A DNA stretch of 64,000 nt, taken from NCBI GenBank assembly GCA_030431975.1, contig JAUIHP010000005.1, positions 186,001 through 250,000 of the forward strand. The letters run 5' to 3'. Shown in pieces: positions 46,557-55,612 of this stretch (positions are counted from its first letter, which is position 1; every line of letters starts with the position of its first letter). Source of the DNA: a bacterium (GTDB lineage Bacteria; Eisenbacteria; RBG-16-71-46; CAIMUX01). The translations under genes and the position numbers were made by a program. Below the pieces are notes generated by a model. That model saw only the letters and a list, made by a program, of their open reading frames with translations. It did no database searches and was not told the origin of the DNA.

Positions 46557-46592
46557 TACTACGTAAAACGTAATACTACGTATTACGTAGTA
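46557..46592. promoter_or_regulatory. PadR operator candidate, three ACGTA arms
   Basis: TACTACGTA occurs at 46557-46565 and 46574-46582, and its reverse complement TACGTAGTA at 46584-46592. The last two form a perfect 9-1-9 palindrome, and the first two are spaced 17 bases apart. The site ends 20 bases before the GTG of the PadR gene and overlaps its probable promoter, as expected for autorepression. Confidence 0.75.
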
Positions 46593-46612
46593 ACTCTGAA
46601 GGAGGCAGATCC

Positions 46613-46942
46613 GTGGGCCGAAAGTCAGAAGACCTGGAGGACTTTGGGCGCTTCGCTGAGCCCTCCCTGCTCATATTGATCAGCCTGGCTGAAAGACCGA
46701 GACACGGTTATGCCATCTCCCAGGACGTCGAGGACGTGACAGGCTACCGGCCCGGGCCGGGAACTCTGTACGGGGCCATCGCCCGTCTGGAAAACCGTGG
46801 CTTCGTCCGCGCACTCGAGTCCACCGGAGACCGGAAGGTCACCTATGAACTCACGGCCGCCGGAGAGAAAGCTCTGCGAGCGAGACTGGCCGCGATGGCC
46901 TCGGTGACCCAGATCGGTCAGCAAAGGCTGGCCGGCGCATGA
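46613..46942 (+). CDS. PadR family transcriptional regulator
   Basis: GTG 46613 is preceded by AAGGAGG. The 109 residues have the PadR winged helix: PSLLILISLAERPRHGYAIS, YRPGPGTLYGAIARLENRGF and VTYELTAAGEKALRARL. It is preceded by a strong palindromic operator candidate and followed 16 bases later by a small membrane-protein gene. PadR proteins usually repress their own operon. The signal is unknown. Confidence 0.93.
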   Translation: MGRKSEDLEDFGRFAEPSLLILISLAERPRHGYAISQDVEDVTGYRPGPGTLYGAIARLENRGFVRALESTGDRKVTYELTAAGEKALRARLAAMASVTQIGQQRLAGA

Positions 46943-46958
46943 AGCGGTTGGCCCGCCC

Positions 46959-47465
46959 ATGAAGTGGTTGCTGCGCCTCTACCCGCCGAGGTGGCAACAC
47001 CGCTTTCGGGACGAAGTCGCGGCGCACCTGGAAGAAGAATCGTCCTGGAGCCTCCGCACGGCCGTCGACCTGATCGCCGGGGCGGTCGACGCCTGGCGTC
47101 ATCCAGAGTGGTTCCCGGAGGCCTCGCCTTCGACATCATTGAAGGGAGAAATCATGAAAGTCGCCATGCCCTGTTGTGAACCGGTCCACGTGTCCAGAGA
47201 GGAGGCTCGGCAGAGCTCGATCGAAATGATCGTCATCAGTCTCCTTCTCGTCTCAACCGCCGTGGTCCTGGACAAAGCCTTCGGCGACTCCATCTATGCC
47301 GAGGCTCTCATCTATTCTTCGTTCTTCATCGCCCTGACGATCTCGTCGCGGCGAACCTACTTCAAGGGCTACAGTCGGGAGGCACGCAACCTCCTCACCT
47401 TTTTGGGTGCCGTCGTGTCCTACGCGTTCTTTCTGGGAGTCGCTGCGTTGGCTGTGCGGATCTGA
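46959..47465 (+). CDS. PadR-associated membrane protein
   Basis: 168 residues from ATG 46959. The N-terminal 60 residues (LLRLYPPRWQHRFRDEVAAH, TAVDLIAGAVDAWRHPEW) match the prefix commonly found in membrane proteins next to PadR regulators. After a Cys/Pro stretch come three membrane segments (IEMIVISLLLVSTAVVLDKA, YSSFFIALTISS, LGAVVSYAFFLGVAALAV). The 20 bases around its start are a tandem near-duplicate of the 20 just before, which also contain ATGAAG. Function is unknown; partnership with the PadR protein is inferred from position. Confidence 0.8.
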   Translation: MKWLLRLYPPRWQHRFRDEVAAHLEEESSWSLRTAVDLIAGAVDAWRHPEWFPEASPSTSLKGEIMKVAMPCCEPVHVSREEARQSSIEMIVISLLLVSTAVVLDKAFGDSIYAEALIYSSFFIALTISSRRTYFKGYSREARNLLTFLGAVVSYAFFLGVAALAVRI

Positions 47466-47481
47466 CGAATAGAGGACTACT

Positions 47482-48336
47482 GTGGACCCCAAGCTCGAAC
47501 CCCTCATCCTGAATCTGCTGGAATGGATGTCCGCTCGTCCTCGCTCCCACAGCGAGGTCATGGCTACGTGGAAGACCAGCTGTCCGCAACTGACGGTCTG
47601 GGAAGACGCGCAGGAAGCCGGACTCGTGGACGCGCACCACAAGGCCGGCGGTTTGGTTTGGTTCGAGATGAGCGGGATCGGCCGGAAGTTTCTGGAGGAA
47701 CGTCGTCCAGCGTCGACAGCGACGCCACAGGCAAAGGACGATTCGGATTCGCCGGACGGGAAGAGGGCCAAGTCTCATTCCGATTCGACTCAAGTGCCTG
47801 TCGCGAATCGACCATTTCTCATCAGCAGGGAACTCTTCCGCACCGACCGGCTGGTCGTCCGTCATCTCGACTATCCGGACTACGACGACTTCTACGCCGT
47901 CTACAGCGATCCCGCAGCGATGCGTTGGGTCGATGACGGAACACCGATCCAAGCCGAAGACTGCTTCCGTTGGATCGAGATCACGCACAAAAACTACGCT
48001 GCACGCGGCTACGGAATGTCAGCGCTCGTTCTGCAGGAGACTGGCGACATCGTCGGCTTCTGCGGACTGGTCCACCCCGGCGGACAGGAGGACGTCGAGA
48101 TCAAGTACGCCCTCAAGCGGTCGGTTTGGGGGCAAGGTCTCGCCACGGAAGCCGTCCGAGGTATGCTGGAGTACGCGCGTCGAGAGTTCGGGGTCGAACG
48201 CGTCATCGCGACGGTGGCTCCGGAGAACTCGGCCTCCACCAACGTATTGGCGAAGGCCGGAATGTTCGAAACGGACCGGATCATGGAGGAAGACGGAGCC
48301 GAGACCGCTGTCTACACCTGGTCCCTTTCTCCTTGA
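47482..48336 (+). CDS. GNAT acetyltransferase (RimJ/RimL type) with N-terminal extra domain
   Basis: 284 residues from GTG 47482. Residues 1-75 (LILNLLEWMSARPRSHSEVM, VWFEMSGIGRKFLEERR) look like a small winged-helix unit, then a Ser/Asp/Lys linker. Residues about 115-284 are a GNAT domain: LFRTDRLVVRHLDYPDYDDF, GDIVGFCGLVHPG, the acetyl-CoA-binding VWGQGLATEAVRGMLEYARR, and ENSASTNVLAKAGMFETDRI. It probably acetylates an N-terminal or small-molecule amine. The N-terminal fusion is unusual for the family. It converges on the giant secreted protein gene with two bases between the stops. Confidence 0.85.
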   Translation: MDPKLEPLILNLLEWMSARPRSHSEVMATWKTSCPQLTVWEDAQEAGLVDAHHKAGGLVWFEMSGIGRKFLEERRPASTATPQAKDDSDSPDGKRAKSHSDSTQVPVANRPFLISRELFRTDRLVVRHLDYPDYDDFYAVYSDPAAMRWVDDGTPIQAEDCFRWIEITHKNYAARGYGMSALVLQETGDIVGFCGLVHPGGQEDVEIKYALKRSVWGQGLATEAVRGMLEYARREFGVERVIATVAPENSASTNVLAKAGMFETDRIMEEDGAETAVYTWSLSP

Positions 48337-48338
48337 CT

Positions 48339-51300
48339 CTATTTCAACAGGACGAGCCTTGACGCACCGTGGTAGCTCTCCGTCTCCATTCTTGCCCAAT
48401 AGGTTCCACTCGGTAGGGATTGGCCGTCATCGCCAGTCCCGTCCCACACGGCTTGATGCCGGCCGGCCTCCTGCGTCCCCTGACTGAGCCTGCGCACTCG
48501 TCGCCCTTTCACGTCGTAAATCGATATCTCTACGGCCTCCCCGACCGCAAGCGTGTAGCTCAACGTCGTCCTGGGATGGAACGGGTTGGGTTCAATGCGT
48601 TCCAGATGGGTTCGCGCCGAGACCCCGGATCCCGGCAGATCAGGCGTGCTCGAAGGTGGAAGCGTCGGGTCCTCACAGTAGTCCGCGGCGCCTCCCACTC
48701 CGAAGAACCACTCCCTGGCCGCACGGATTTCGTTGGAGATCGCGTCGATGATCTCAGCATCGCCCGTCGTACAGTTTCCGGAGACATCCCGGTCCACCAT
48801 CAGATGCCATGCGGTTCCATCGACTACGGCTCCCCAAGTATCCCCTTCTCCTGCGGACACGATCTGGGAGAACCCGGTCTCGGCGCCTCCCGATGCCTGG
48901 TGGTAGCTTCGGTTGCCGACTCCCGAACCGGTCGGCTGAAGTACATCGGTCCTCAGTTCCGGAGGGCATCGGGTGGAAAACGCATCGATGTCGTAGTCTC
49001 CCCCGGAGTGCGAAGTGCCAAACAACTCGCCACCACCGGAAGGTGTGTCGATCTCGACACAGGGCGCGAAGTCTCCGGAGAAGTCGCTGTAGCGGTCATC
49101 CAGAACCGTGAATCCCAAGGTTGCCGCCAACCCCGGAGCTTTCTCCTCCACGACCGACGGCGCGCCAGTGCCGTTGATCATCAACATTCGTTTCCCGGTG
49201 AGCGACGTATCCTCCAACAACCAACTGTGGAGGAGTTCGTAGTCGGACGGGAACATGAGGTTGCTCGACTCCGACGCTCCGGTCGAAATCAGCACCGTGC
49301 GGTAGCCGAGCAGTTGAGCCAAGGTAGCGCCGTTGTTGGAGAGCGCATTGGCACCCCGAGCCAACGGGCTCTTCCAACTCGAAGTTGCATCCAGGTAGTC
49401 ATACTCGTCGTAGTCGATTCCCAGGTTAGTCAGCGCGGACTTGACATATCGGCCTGTACCGCGGTGATAGGTCTCCACAAAGAGTAGGCAAGGGAAGCGG
49501 ATGACGTCGTCACCAAGGTCACGCCACCTTGGCAGGATTTCGAACTCGTAGAAGTTGCCACCCGACGTATCCGGCAGGAGGTACTCCTCCCCACCACTCA
49601 GGTAGCGTGCGGATAGGAAGTACTCTACCTGGCTGCCGGGTAGCAGCACGTTGTCGGGAATGATCTCCACGGACTCGGACAACTCCGGTCCCGCAACCCC
49701 GAACGAGGCCCACTCGTCCTCACGGAGGTAACCGCTAAACCTGTAGTTGAAGGGATTCGGACCGATCTGTACCGAGTCCATGTATGCAAAGGCAAACTCC
49801 CCGGCCTCGACATCGACACCGCGTGCCGAGTTGACCCGGGAGATCCAATCGTCATACGTGGCACTGTGCCCAGGGCTGGTCTCGGCCATCCGAAACCAGA
49901 GTCGAGGCTCCCAGCTGTTCTCCGACCCGGTTACGAGTTCACCCGAGATCACCAAGGAATCTCCCAACACAAAGAGATTCTCTCCGTCGGTTCGAATCGA
50001 AATGGTGACATCCGCACGACCTGGGGTCGACAGATCGTTGAACGTGGCCTGGGAAAAACCATCCTGGTAGCGACTCCCCGCATCGAGCCCGATGTATGGC
50101 GCGACGACATCCTCTCGGAAGTCGATCCGAACATTGTCGATTAGCGGCGTCTCATTGCTTTGCAGGCAGTCCTCCGGGGGCACGCCGAAGTGGTCGCACG
50201 ATGAGTAGATCTCGTAGATCGCCCGCACCTGCTCGGCATTCTGGGGGACTGGATCGCTGGTGTTCGTTCCGGGGAAGATCAAACTCTGGCAGCTTGGGAT
50301 GTTCGGCGTGAACCCGTAGGGAGAGACCGCGACGGGAGGAGACCAAACCGGATCCCCGGTTGCGGGGCACTCGTAGGGATAATACTGAAAGCCAATCCGG
50401 TATCTCATGCCGCCACTGCTCGGAAGAAGTGCGTACTGGTCCCAACGCAGCTCAATGATCAGGTTGCCATCCCCGAAAAAGGGAAGGACGTCATTGACGA
50501 CATCGACCGGCGGAGTGGTCAGGCGTACGTTCTGACCGTCCGGATGCTCGCCAAACTCATCGTGCATCTCGAGTACGTTTCCCGCGAGGTCGCAACAGTC
50601 ATCTTCGATCACGTAGTTCCCAAGGGGGGCCACTCCGACATTCGAAAGAGGGGAGGGAGGAGCAACCGTTTCCCACCCGTCCAGTCCGGAATCGAAGTCA
50701 AAGTCCGCAACGACCATTCCACTGGGAATCTCCGTCACCTTGACATCGTCGAAACCGGCCGCACCGTAGAACGAATCGTGACCGCCGTCTTCATCGGATC
50801 CGGTTGGAGAAGAGACCACCTCGAAGAGAAGGCGAAAGTCCAGAGCACCCATCAGGTCCGTATCCAGGAGGAAGGCTCCGACCGGGGACCCCGGCGGCGG
50901 GTCGATGGGATGATTGCCCGCAAGCCCGATCGGGCCGGTGAACGATCCCAAGGGGATGACTTCAGAACTGGGGAGCAGTTCGAGGTAGATGTTGAATTCA
51001 TCATCATTGATCTCGAGTTCGCTGAAGAACCGCCAGTCGATGTCGAGCGCCTCACCGGGGGACCGGGAAAAAACCGGCGACCTGAGTTGCTGAACCCATC
51101 GATTCCCGTAGCCCAGGCCGTTCTCGTAGCAAACTTCGTTGGCTTCACTTTGAAACAACCCGAACCAGAGAGAGCCCGTTCCGGTGAGGATGGGCGCATC
51201 CACACTGTTCTCCGGATCCGAGATCCATGTCGCCGCATCGATCCGTCGACCGAAGGTCCCCGCCTGACCGGCAAGATTGAGCACTGAGATTCCCTCGAGC

Positions 51301-51605
51301 GGATCCGGCCCCCCGTGATCGAAGGTCCAGGTTTCACCCTGGACCGCAAATCCATCCTCATCGACAAACCCGAAGGAGAGCGCTTCTGAGATTCCCCTCT
51401 GCGCTCCCGTGGTTTCAAAGATCGGGCCATCCGCATCAGCTTCCGCTTGCAGGACGCGCTCGGCGCCACTCACGGTGGGACTGCTGAAGGAAAGAAGGAC
51501 GACGAGTACCACCAGGTACGCAGGTGTTTCGCACTCGGCTCTCCTTCCGGACGTCATCGGAAACAACCGCTCCGTCATTCGTCGGCGTTGCGTTCTGTTC
51601 TTCAT
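48339..51605 (-). CDS. Giant secreted protein with FlgD/T9SS-like C-terminal domain
   Basis: 1088 residues from ATG 51605 with AAAGGAG upstream. A signal peptide (about 28-47, LVVLVVLLSFSSPTVSGA) is followed by beta-rich domains with carbohydrate-binding-like features (GFVDEDGFAVQGETWTFDHG; VVADFDFDSGLDGWETV). A mixed alpha/beta part (about 680-960) contains LLFVETYHRGTGRYVKSAL, YRTVLISTGASESSNLMFPS and RMLMINGTGAPSVVEEKAPG, resembling a Rossmann-like or gingipain-like subdomain. No catalytic residues can be assigned. The end is the sorting sandwich (RIEPNPFHPRTTL, ISIYDVKGRRVRRLSQG, VWDGTGDDGQSLPSGTY). It lies just downstream of the S8 protease gene on the same strand. Confidence 0.78.
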   Translation of the reverse strand: MKNRTQRRRMTERLFPMTSGRRAECETPAYLVVLVVLLSFSSPTVSGAERVLQAEADADGPIFETTGAQRGISEALSFGFVDEDGFAVQGETWTFDHGGPDPLEGISVLNLAGQAGTFGRRIDAATWISDPENSVDAPILTGTGSLWFGLFQSEANEVCYENGLGYGNRWVQQLRSPVFSRSPGEALDIDWRFFSELEINDDEFNIYLELLPSSEVIPLGSFTGPIGLAGNHPIDPPPGSPVGAFLLDTDLMGALDFRLLFEVVSSPTGSDEDGGHDSFYGAAGFDDVKVTEIPSGMVVADFDFDSGLDGWETVAPPSPLSNVGVAPLGNYVIEDDCCDLAGNVLEMHDEFGEHPDGQNVRLTTPPVDVVNDVLPFFGDGNLIIELRWDQYALLPSSGGMRYRIGFQYYPYECPATGDPVWSPPVAVSPYGFTPNIPSCQSLIFPGTNTSDPVPQNAEQVRAIYEIYSSCDHFGVPPEDCLQSNETPLIDNVRIDFREDVVAPYIGLDAGSRYQDGFSQATFNDLSTPGRADVTISIRTDGENLFVLGDSLVISGELVTGSENSWEPRLWFRMAETSPGHSATYDDWISRVNSARGVDVEAGEFAFAYMDSVQIGPNPFNYRFSGYLREDEWASFGVAGPELSESVEIIPDNVLLPGSQVEYFLSARYLSGGEEYLLPDTSGGNFYEFEILPRWRDLGDDVIRFPCLLFVETYHRGTGRYVKSALTNLGIDYDEYDYLDATSSWKSPLARGANALSNNGATLAQLLGYRTVLISTGASESSNLMFPSDYELLHSWLLEDTSLTGKRMLMINGTGAPSVVEEKAPGLAATLGFTVLDDRYSDFSGDFAPCVEIDTPSGGGELFGTSHSGGDYDIDAFSTRCPPELRTDVLQPTGSGVGNRSYHQASGGAETGFSQIVSAGEGDTWGAVVDGTAWHLMVDRDVSGNCTTGDAEIIDAISNEIRAAREWFFGVGGAADYCEDPTLPPSSTPDLPGSGVSARTHLERIEPNPFHPRTTLSYTLAVGEAVEISIYDVKGRRVRRLSQGTQEAGRHQAVWDGTGDDGQSLPSGTYWARMETESYHGASRLVLLK

Positions 51606-51650
51606 GCGGTCTCCTTTGCTGCTTGGTTTTCATTCGGTGACGGAGAGGAG

Positions 51651-54557
51651 TTAGCGAACGACGATTTTGTGATCCGCGGTCAGGCCCGACGCCTCGAGCC
51701 GAAGGAGGTAGACTCCCGCCGGCGCCGTGCTAGGCCATTGTTCGGCCGACCACACGATCTCGTGATCCCCCGCTTGACGATAGTTCCGGTCGAGGGAAAG
51801 GACACGCCGTCCGAGGACGTCGACGACGTAAACGTGAACCTGACCGGGAACGGCCAGGGAGAACCGGAGAAATCCTTCGCCGGACGACGGGTTAGGCTGG
51901 AAGCTCAGAGACGGGAAGTTTCGAATCGGAGCCTCTTCCACAGACGTGGTGGATGCTCCGGGCTCGTATGCCCCTGTCCTTGCGAAGTTGCCTCGGTGGG
52001 TCGGCCACTCGAAGCTTGCCATCACTCCCGCAGGGCTTTCAAACAAGTAGACACGGCCGTCTTCGGTACCGAAGGCGATCTCCACCCGTCCATCAAGGTC
52101 GATGTCTGCTACGGAGGGGACGGATCGTATCGTTCCGGTCGAGGTCAACGGAAACGGGGCTTCCAACCTTCCCGTGTGAGAAAGGCCGAAGAAACGGGAG
52201 GTCGTTCCGAACATCACCTCGGACTCGGCGTCCAGGTTGATGTTTGCAATCGAAACAGGGGTTGCCAGGTTTTCTCCGGCGTGACCACTCGGCCAACCCT
52301 CCAGGAAAGTCCCGTCATAACCCATCGCAAGAGTCTGTCCGTCGGACTTTCCTACCACAATCTCCGGCACTCCATCGCCATTCAGATCTGCGATTGCCGG
52401 CTCGTTGAGGGCCAGATCGCTCAGGTCGATGGGCCAGCCGGTCACATACGCTCCCGACGCCGTGAACACGTGCAGTCGCCCTTGGGAGTCGCCAACGACA
52501 ATCTCGGCGGAGCCGTCATCGTTCAGGTCTCCGGCAACGGGGGACGTGTAGGTTGCAGCCGGCAGCGAGGTCGACCACACGTCAAGGCCGAAGGAGTCGA
52601 AGGCCTCCAATCGCGTCTCCGTTCCCATGGTCGAGAGAACCACGATTTCCAGTCGCTCGTCTCCCGACAGATCCACTGTCGCGGGAGCTCCTGCCGGCAA
52701 ACCAAAGGCGTAGCGGGGCCAGTTCCCGGGAGAGATGGTTCCGTCCTTCTCGTACAGAACGAGATTGAAGAAGTTGGTGGCCCGGGTCGCGACAACGAGT
52801 TCCAACTCACCGTCGGCATCCACGTCTGCAATCGGCGCCGTAAACGTCGGATCGAGGTGGAAGATCGGCCAGCCGTCAAGCTGGCTACCGTCCCCGTCAA
52901 ACGCCCAGACAGACTGTTCGTCTGCCTGCAGGAACACTTCGGCTGCTCCATCGCCATCGACGTCTGCGACGGTTGGCGACGTCGTCAACGACTGGTTCAA
53001 AAACTGCGGCCATCCCGAAACCGGAGATCCATCCGCACGATGAGCGTGGAGCCAGCCGTCAGAGGTCGCAACGATGACCTCTGCAACCCCATCGCCGTCG
53101 AGGTCCGCCAACGCCGGACTCGACCGGACGGAAGCGCCCAGCTCAAGAGGCCATCCCGCCTCGAGCGTGACTCCCGTTTGCAACGCAGCCGTCGCCGTCG
53201 CGGTCTGTCCGTGAACGTCCCGGACCGTAAGACGAACCTGGGACGGTTCGTCCGGAAGGTTGACCAAGGGAATCGTACCCAGACTTCCACCCGAAACTTC
53301 GGACGTCCCTCCAGTGCTCGGGCCGTCGAAGTCCAGCGGATACACTCCGGAACCGACCTCGATGACGTAATCCAGGAGGTCCGGCGAGAGAACGGTCCCG
53401 AAGACCTCGAGCAGCCCGCCATCCATTTGAAACAGGGTCGGATCCAGAACAGCAACCGGATGTGACCCGAGAGTTTCCGCGGTGTCCGCGGCCTCGACGG
53501 CCTTTTGTGCATTCACCCTTCCCGCACCCACGTACAGGCTGGGCGACACCAACGGGTCTACTGAACTCGTGATGATGGACTGAACTTCGGGAGCCGTTAG
53601 CGCCGGGGCGACGCTTCGAACGAGAGCACCGACACCTGCAACCATCGGCGTCGCAACGGACGTCCCCCCGATGAGGCGATAGCCTCCCCCTAACTGGGTC
53701 GTTTTGACGTCATCCGCGGGAGCGGCGACATCGACGATCGGCCCCGTCGAGGACCCTTGCCATGAACGGTCATACGAGTCCGAACCCGTGACGCACAATA
53801 CCTCCGGCCGGGAGCAGACATTGTTGGGAACGGCGAGTTCTCCGTTCCCACTCGCTGCGACCACGAGCACACCCATGTCCCGAGCGTAGTCCAACGAGGC
53901 GACGAGTCCCGGAGTGAGGCTCGAGACGCAGGAAAGGTTGATGACCGTGGCGCCGAGGTCCACCGCGTAGTCGATGGCTTCCGGGCGGCAAGACCCCCGG
54001 ATAGCGACGAAGGTGCAAGTCGGACAGATGCCGGCGATGCCGAGTGAGTTGTCACCCCGGGCCGCAAGAACTCCGTTGACGTAGGTACCGTGTTCTCCGA
54101 CGGGATCATTGTCCCCGTCGGTAAAGTCCCATCCGATAAGGTCGTCGACGAGACCGTTTCCATCATCGTCAACGCCGTTCAAGTCGCCCGGGTCGAAAAC
54201 GTAGCGGCCTTGGCCCGAGTCCCACTCCAGGACGGTTCCGTCTCCGTCGGCATCTTCCCCAAGATTGCGCCAGAGGTTCTCTACGAGGTCAGGATGAAAC
54301 CACTCGACACCCGAGTCCACAGCCGCAACCAGCACCGCTCCCGTGGTCAGATCCCACGCCTCCGGAGTGTCCAGGTCGGCATCGGGTGTACCCGGCACGC
54401 CTGGATTGCTTCCGGTGTTGATGTGGTACCACTGCTCGTCGAACAAGGGGTCATTCGGCGAATCAGCGGATACATCGGTCGCCTCGGCCACAAGAAGGAC
54501 GCAAGTTACCATTCCGAACACACGGAACACGGCCGAGGCACGAATGCGGTTTCGCAT
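51651..54557 (-). CDS. Secreted subtilisin-like (S8) protease with FG-GAP/VCBS-like repeats
   Basis: ATG 54557 is chosen because GGAGG lies five bases upstream; it gives a signal peptide (FRVFGMVTCVLLVAEATDVSA) and 968 residues. The catalytic triad is Asp81 (AAVDSGVEWFHPD), His156 (GEHGTYVNGVLA) and Ser300 (GGTSVATPMVAG), with oxyanion Asn238 (AASGNGE), so it should be active. Residues about 490-880 hold repeated FG-GAP/VCBS-like blades (ALADLDGDGVAEVIVATSDG, PTVADVDGDGAAEVFLQ and others), a likely beta-propeller. A sorting sandwich ends it (FQPNPSSGEGF, VYVVDVLGRRVLSL, PAGVYLLRLEASG). Confidence 0.92.
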   Translation of the reverse strand: MRNRIRASAVFRVFGMVTCVLLVAEATDVSADSPNDPLFDEQWYHINTGSNPGVPGTPDADLDTPEAWDLTTGAVLVAAVDSGVEWFHPDLVENLWRNLGEDADGDGTVLEWDSGQGRYVFDPGDLNGVDDDGNGLVDDLIGWDFTDGDNDPVGEHGTYVNGVLAARGDNSLGIAGICPTCTFVAIRGSCRPEAIDYAVDLGATVINLSCVSSLTPGLVASLDYARDMGVLVVAASGNGELAVPNNVCSRPEVLCVTGSDSYDRSWQGSSTGPIVDVAAPADDVKTTQLGGGYRLIGGTSVATPMVAGVGALVRSVAPALTAPEVQSIITSSVDPLVSPSLYVGAGRVNAQKAVEAADTAETLGSHPVAVLDPTLFQMDGGLLEVFGTVLSPDLLDYVIEVGSGVYPLDFDGPSTGGTSEVSGGSLGTIPLVNLPDEPSQVRLTVRDVHGQTATATAALQTGVTLEAGWPLELGASVRSSPALADLDGDGVAEVIVATSDGWLHAHRADGSPVSGWPQFLNQSLTTSPTVADVDGDGAAEVFLQADEQSVWAFDGDGSQLDGWPIFHLDPTFTAPIADVDADGELELVVATRATNFFNLVLYEKDGTISPGNWPRYAFGLPAGAPATVDLSGDERLEIVVLSTMGTETRLEAFDSFGLDVWSTSLPAATYTSPVAGDLNDDGSAEIVVGDSQGRLHVFTASGAYVTGWPIDLSDLALNEPAIADLNGDGVPEIVVGKSDGQTLAMGYDGTFLEGWPSGHAGENLATPVSIANINLDAESEVMFGTTSRFFGLSHTGRLEAPFPLTSTGTIRSVPSVADIDLDGRVEIAFGTEDGRVYLFESPAGVMASFEWPTHRGNFARTGAYEPGASTTSVEEAPIRNFPSLSFQPNPSSGEGFLRFSLAVPGQVHVYVVDVLGRRVLSLDRNYRQAGDHEIVWSAEQWPSTAPAGVYLLRLEASGLTADHKIVVR

Positions 54558-54652
54558 AGGGGCCTCCATAACGGAGAGGGGAGCCTTAAGTAAATCATCA
54601 CCGTGCGGCAAACGTCAAGCGAGACGCCGTGAGTCGCCGAGTCGTGTTCGGT

Positions 54653-54679
54653 TTGACATCGATGAGCTTTCGATACAGT
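54653..54679 (+). promoter_or_regulatory. Possible sigma-70 promoter for the lipoprotein gene
   Basis: A perfect TTGACA at 54653-54658 is followed 15 bases later by TACAGT (54674-54679). The spacing is short and the -10 match is 4 of 6. It lies about 60 bases before ATG 54737. Confidence 0.4.
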
Positions 54680-54736
54680 TCGCAACCTTCGCGCCCGAAA
54701 CCATAAGGAAGTGTTTCGCTCTACGAGGAGGGGTCC

Positions 54737-55363
54737 ATGTCACCGATTGCGCAAACCCGACAGTTCTGCTTCGCTCTGCTTGGATCCATCGGCTTGGCAA
54801 CGGTTTCCGGTCTCGGATGCAGTCAGCAGAAGGAGATCGACCCCAACGCTCCCTTTCAGATGGAACTCAACGGCGCACCCTTCGAGGTTCCGATGAAGCC
54901 GGGCGCCGCCTTCGTGGACCATCACGAAACGGCCCTCGGGGGCAAACCGCAGTTCGGCATTCGCTTCCCTACCGGCACCACGATGGCGACTCTCTATCCG
55001 GGCGTTGAGATCCAGTTCGATCCAAGCAGAATCGAAGCAGGACGCGATATCGAGATCAACGACTCGTGGGACTGCGCCGTCCGCGTTCACTACCGGCCGG
55101 CGCGCGGCCACCGCATGAGTGAAGCGCAGATTCTTACCTACACTCCGGCCGGGGGCGGACACGGCATCGTCCGCTTCGATGTCTTCGATCCGTCCCCGAA
55201 CGGACGCATCACAGGATCGCTGCAGACGGCGACGCTCTATGGGGCTTTTGAAGATATCGACGACGGCATGTGGGTCGATGCCGAGTCGCCGCTTGAGCTA
55301 AAACTCAAGAACTTCACCTTCGACTGCACGTTTCCCGACTACAACGCGCACGTCTTCCACTGA
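54737..55363 (+). CDS. Lipoprotein of unknown function
   Basis: ATG 54737 follows GAGGAGG. The 208 residues start MSPIAQTRQFCFALLGSIGL and have a lipobox ending VSGLGCSQQ. The mature protein is beta-rich (FQMELNGAPFEVPMKPGAAF, FGIRFPTGTTMATLYPGVEI, GIVRFDVFDPSPNGRITGSL). A late GSLQTATLYGAF ... NFTFDC pattern resembles DUF-type beta-sandwich lipoproteins of outer membranes. I do not recognise the family. It is a single gene between the S8 protease (divergent) and rplS (convergent). Confidence 0.75.
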   Translation: MSPIAQTRQFCFALLGSIGLATVSGLGCSQQKEIDPNAPFQMELNGAPFEVPMKPGAAFVDHHETALGGKPQFGIRFPTGTTMATLYPGVEIQFDPSRIEAGRDIEINDSWDCAVRVHYRPARGHRMSEAQILTYTPAGGGHGIVRFDVFDPSPNGRITGSLQTATLYGAFEDIDDGMWVDAESPLELKLKNFTFDCTFPDYNAHVFH

Positions 55364-55549
55364 TCACGAAACCCGTACGCAAGTACAGGTGATGGCGACC
55401 GTAGCGGGGGCTGTGGCAGGACCGCTCGCGCTGCTATGTCGTGAGTCGCCGGGAAGCACTGCGGGCAACGCCTCAACGACAGGCGACGCACATCCCCGGA
55501 CGGAACACTTCGGCAGCGTGGTCCGGAACGTCCCAACCACCTGACGCAA

Positions 55550-55578
55550 GAAGCCCCGCGAGATTCTCGCAGGGCTTC
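55550..55578 (-). terminator. Terminator of the ffh-rpsP-rplS operon
   Basis: GAAGCCCCGCGAG (55550-55562) pairs with CTCGCAGGGCTTC (55566-55578) around ATT with one mismatch. Read leftward it lies 35 bases after the rplS stop and is followed by TTCTTG. The rest of the 250-base gap to 55363 holds no gene. Confidence 0.65.
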
Positions 55579-55612
55579 GACAGAACCAGGAACGCAGGTG
55601 CGGAGGCCGTAG

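Noticed and set aside
51447-53465. 672-residue frame antisense to the S8 protease gene
   Set aside because: The protease is supported by a full catalytic triad and repeats; the antisense frame is compositional.
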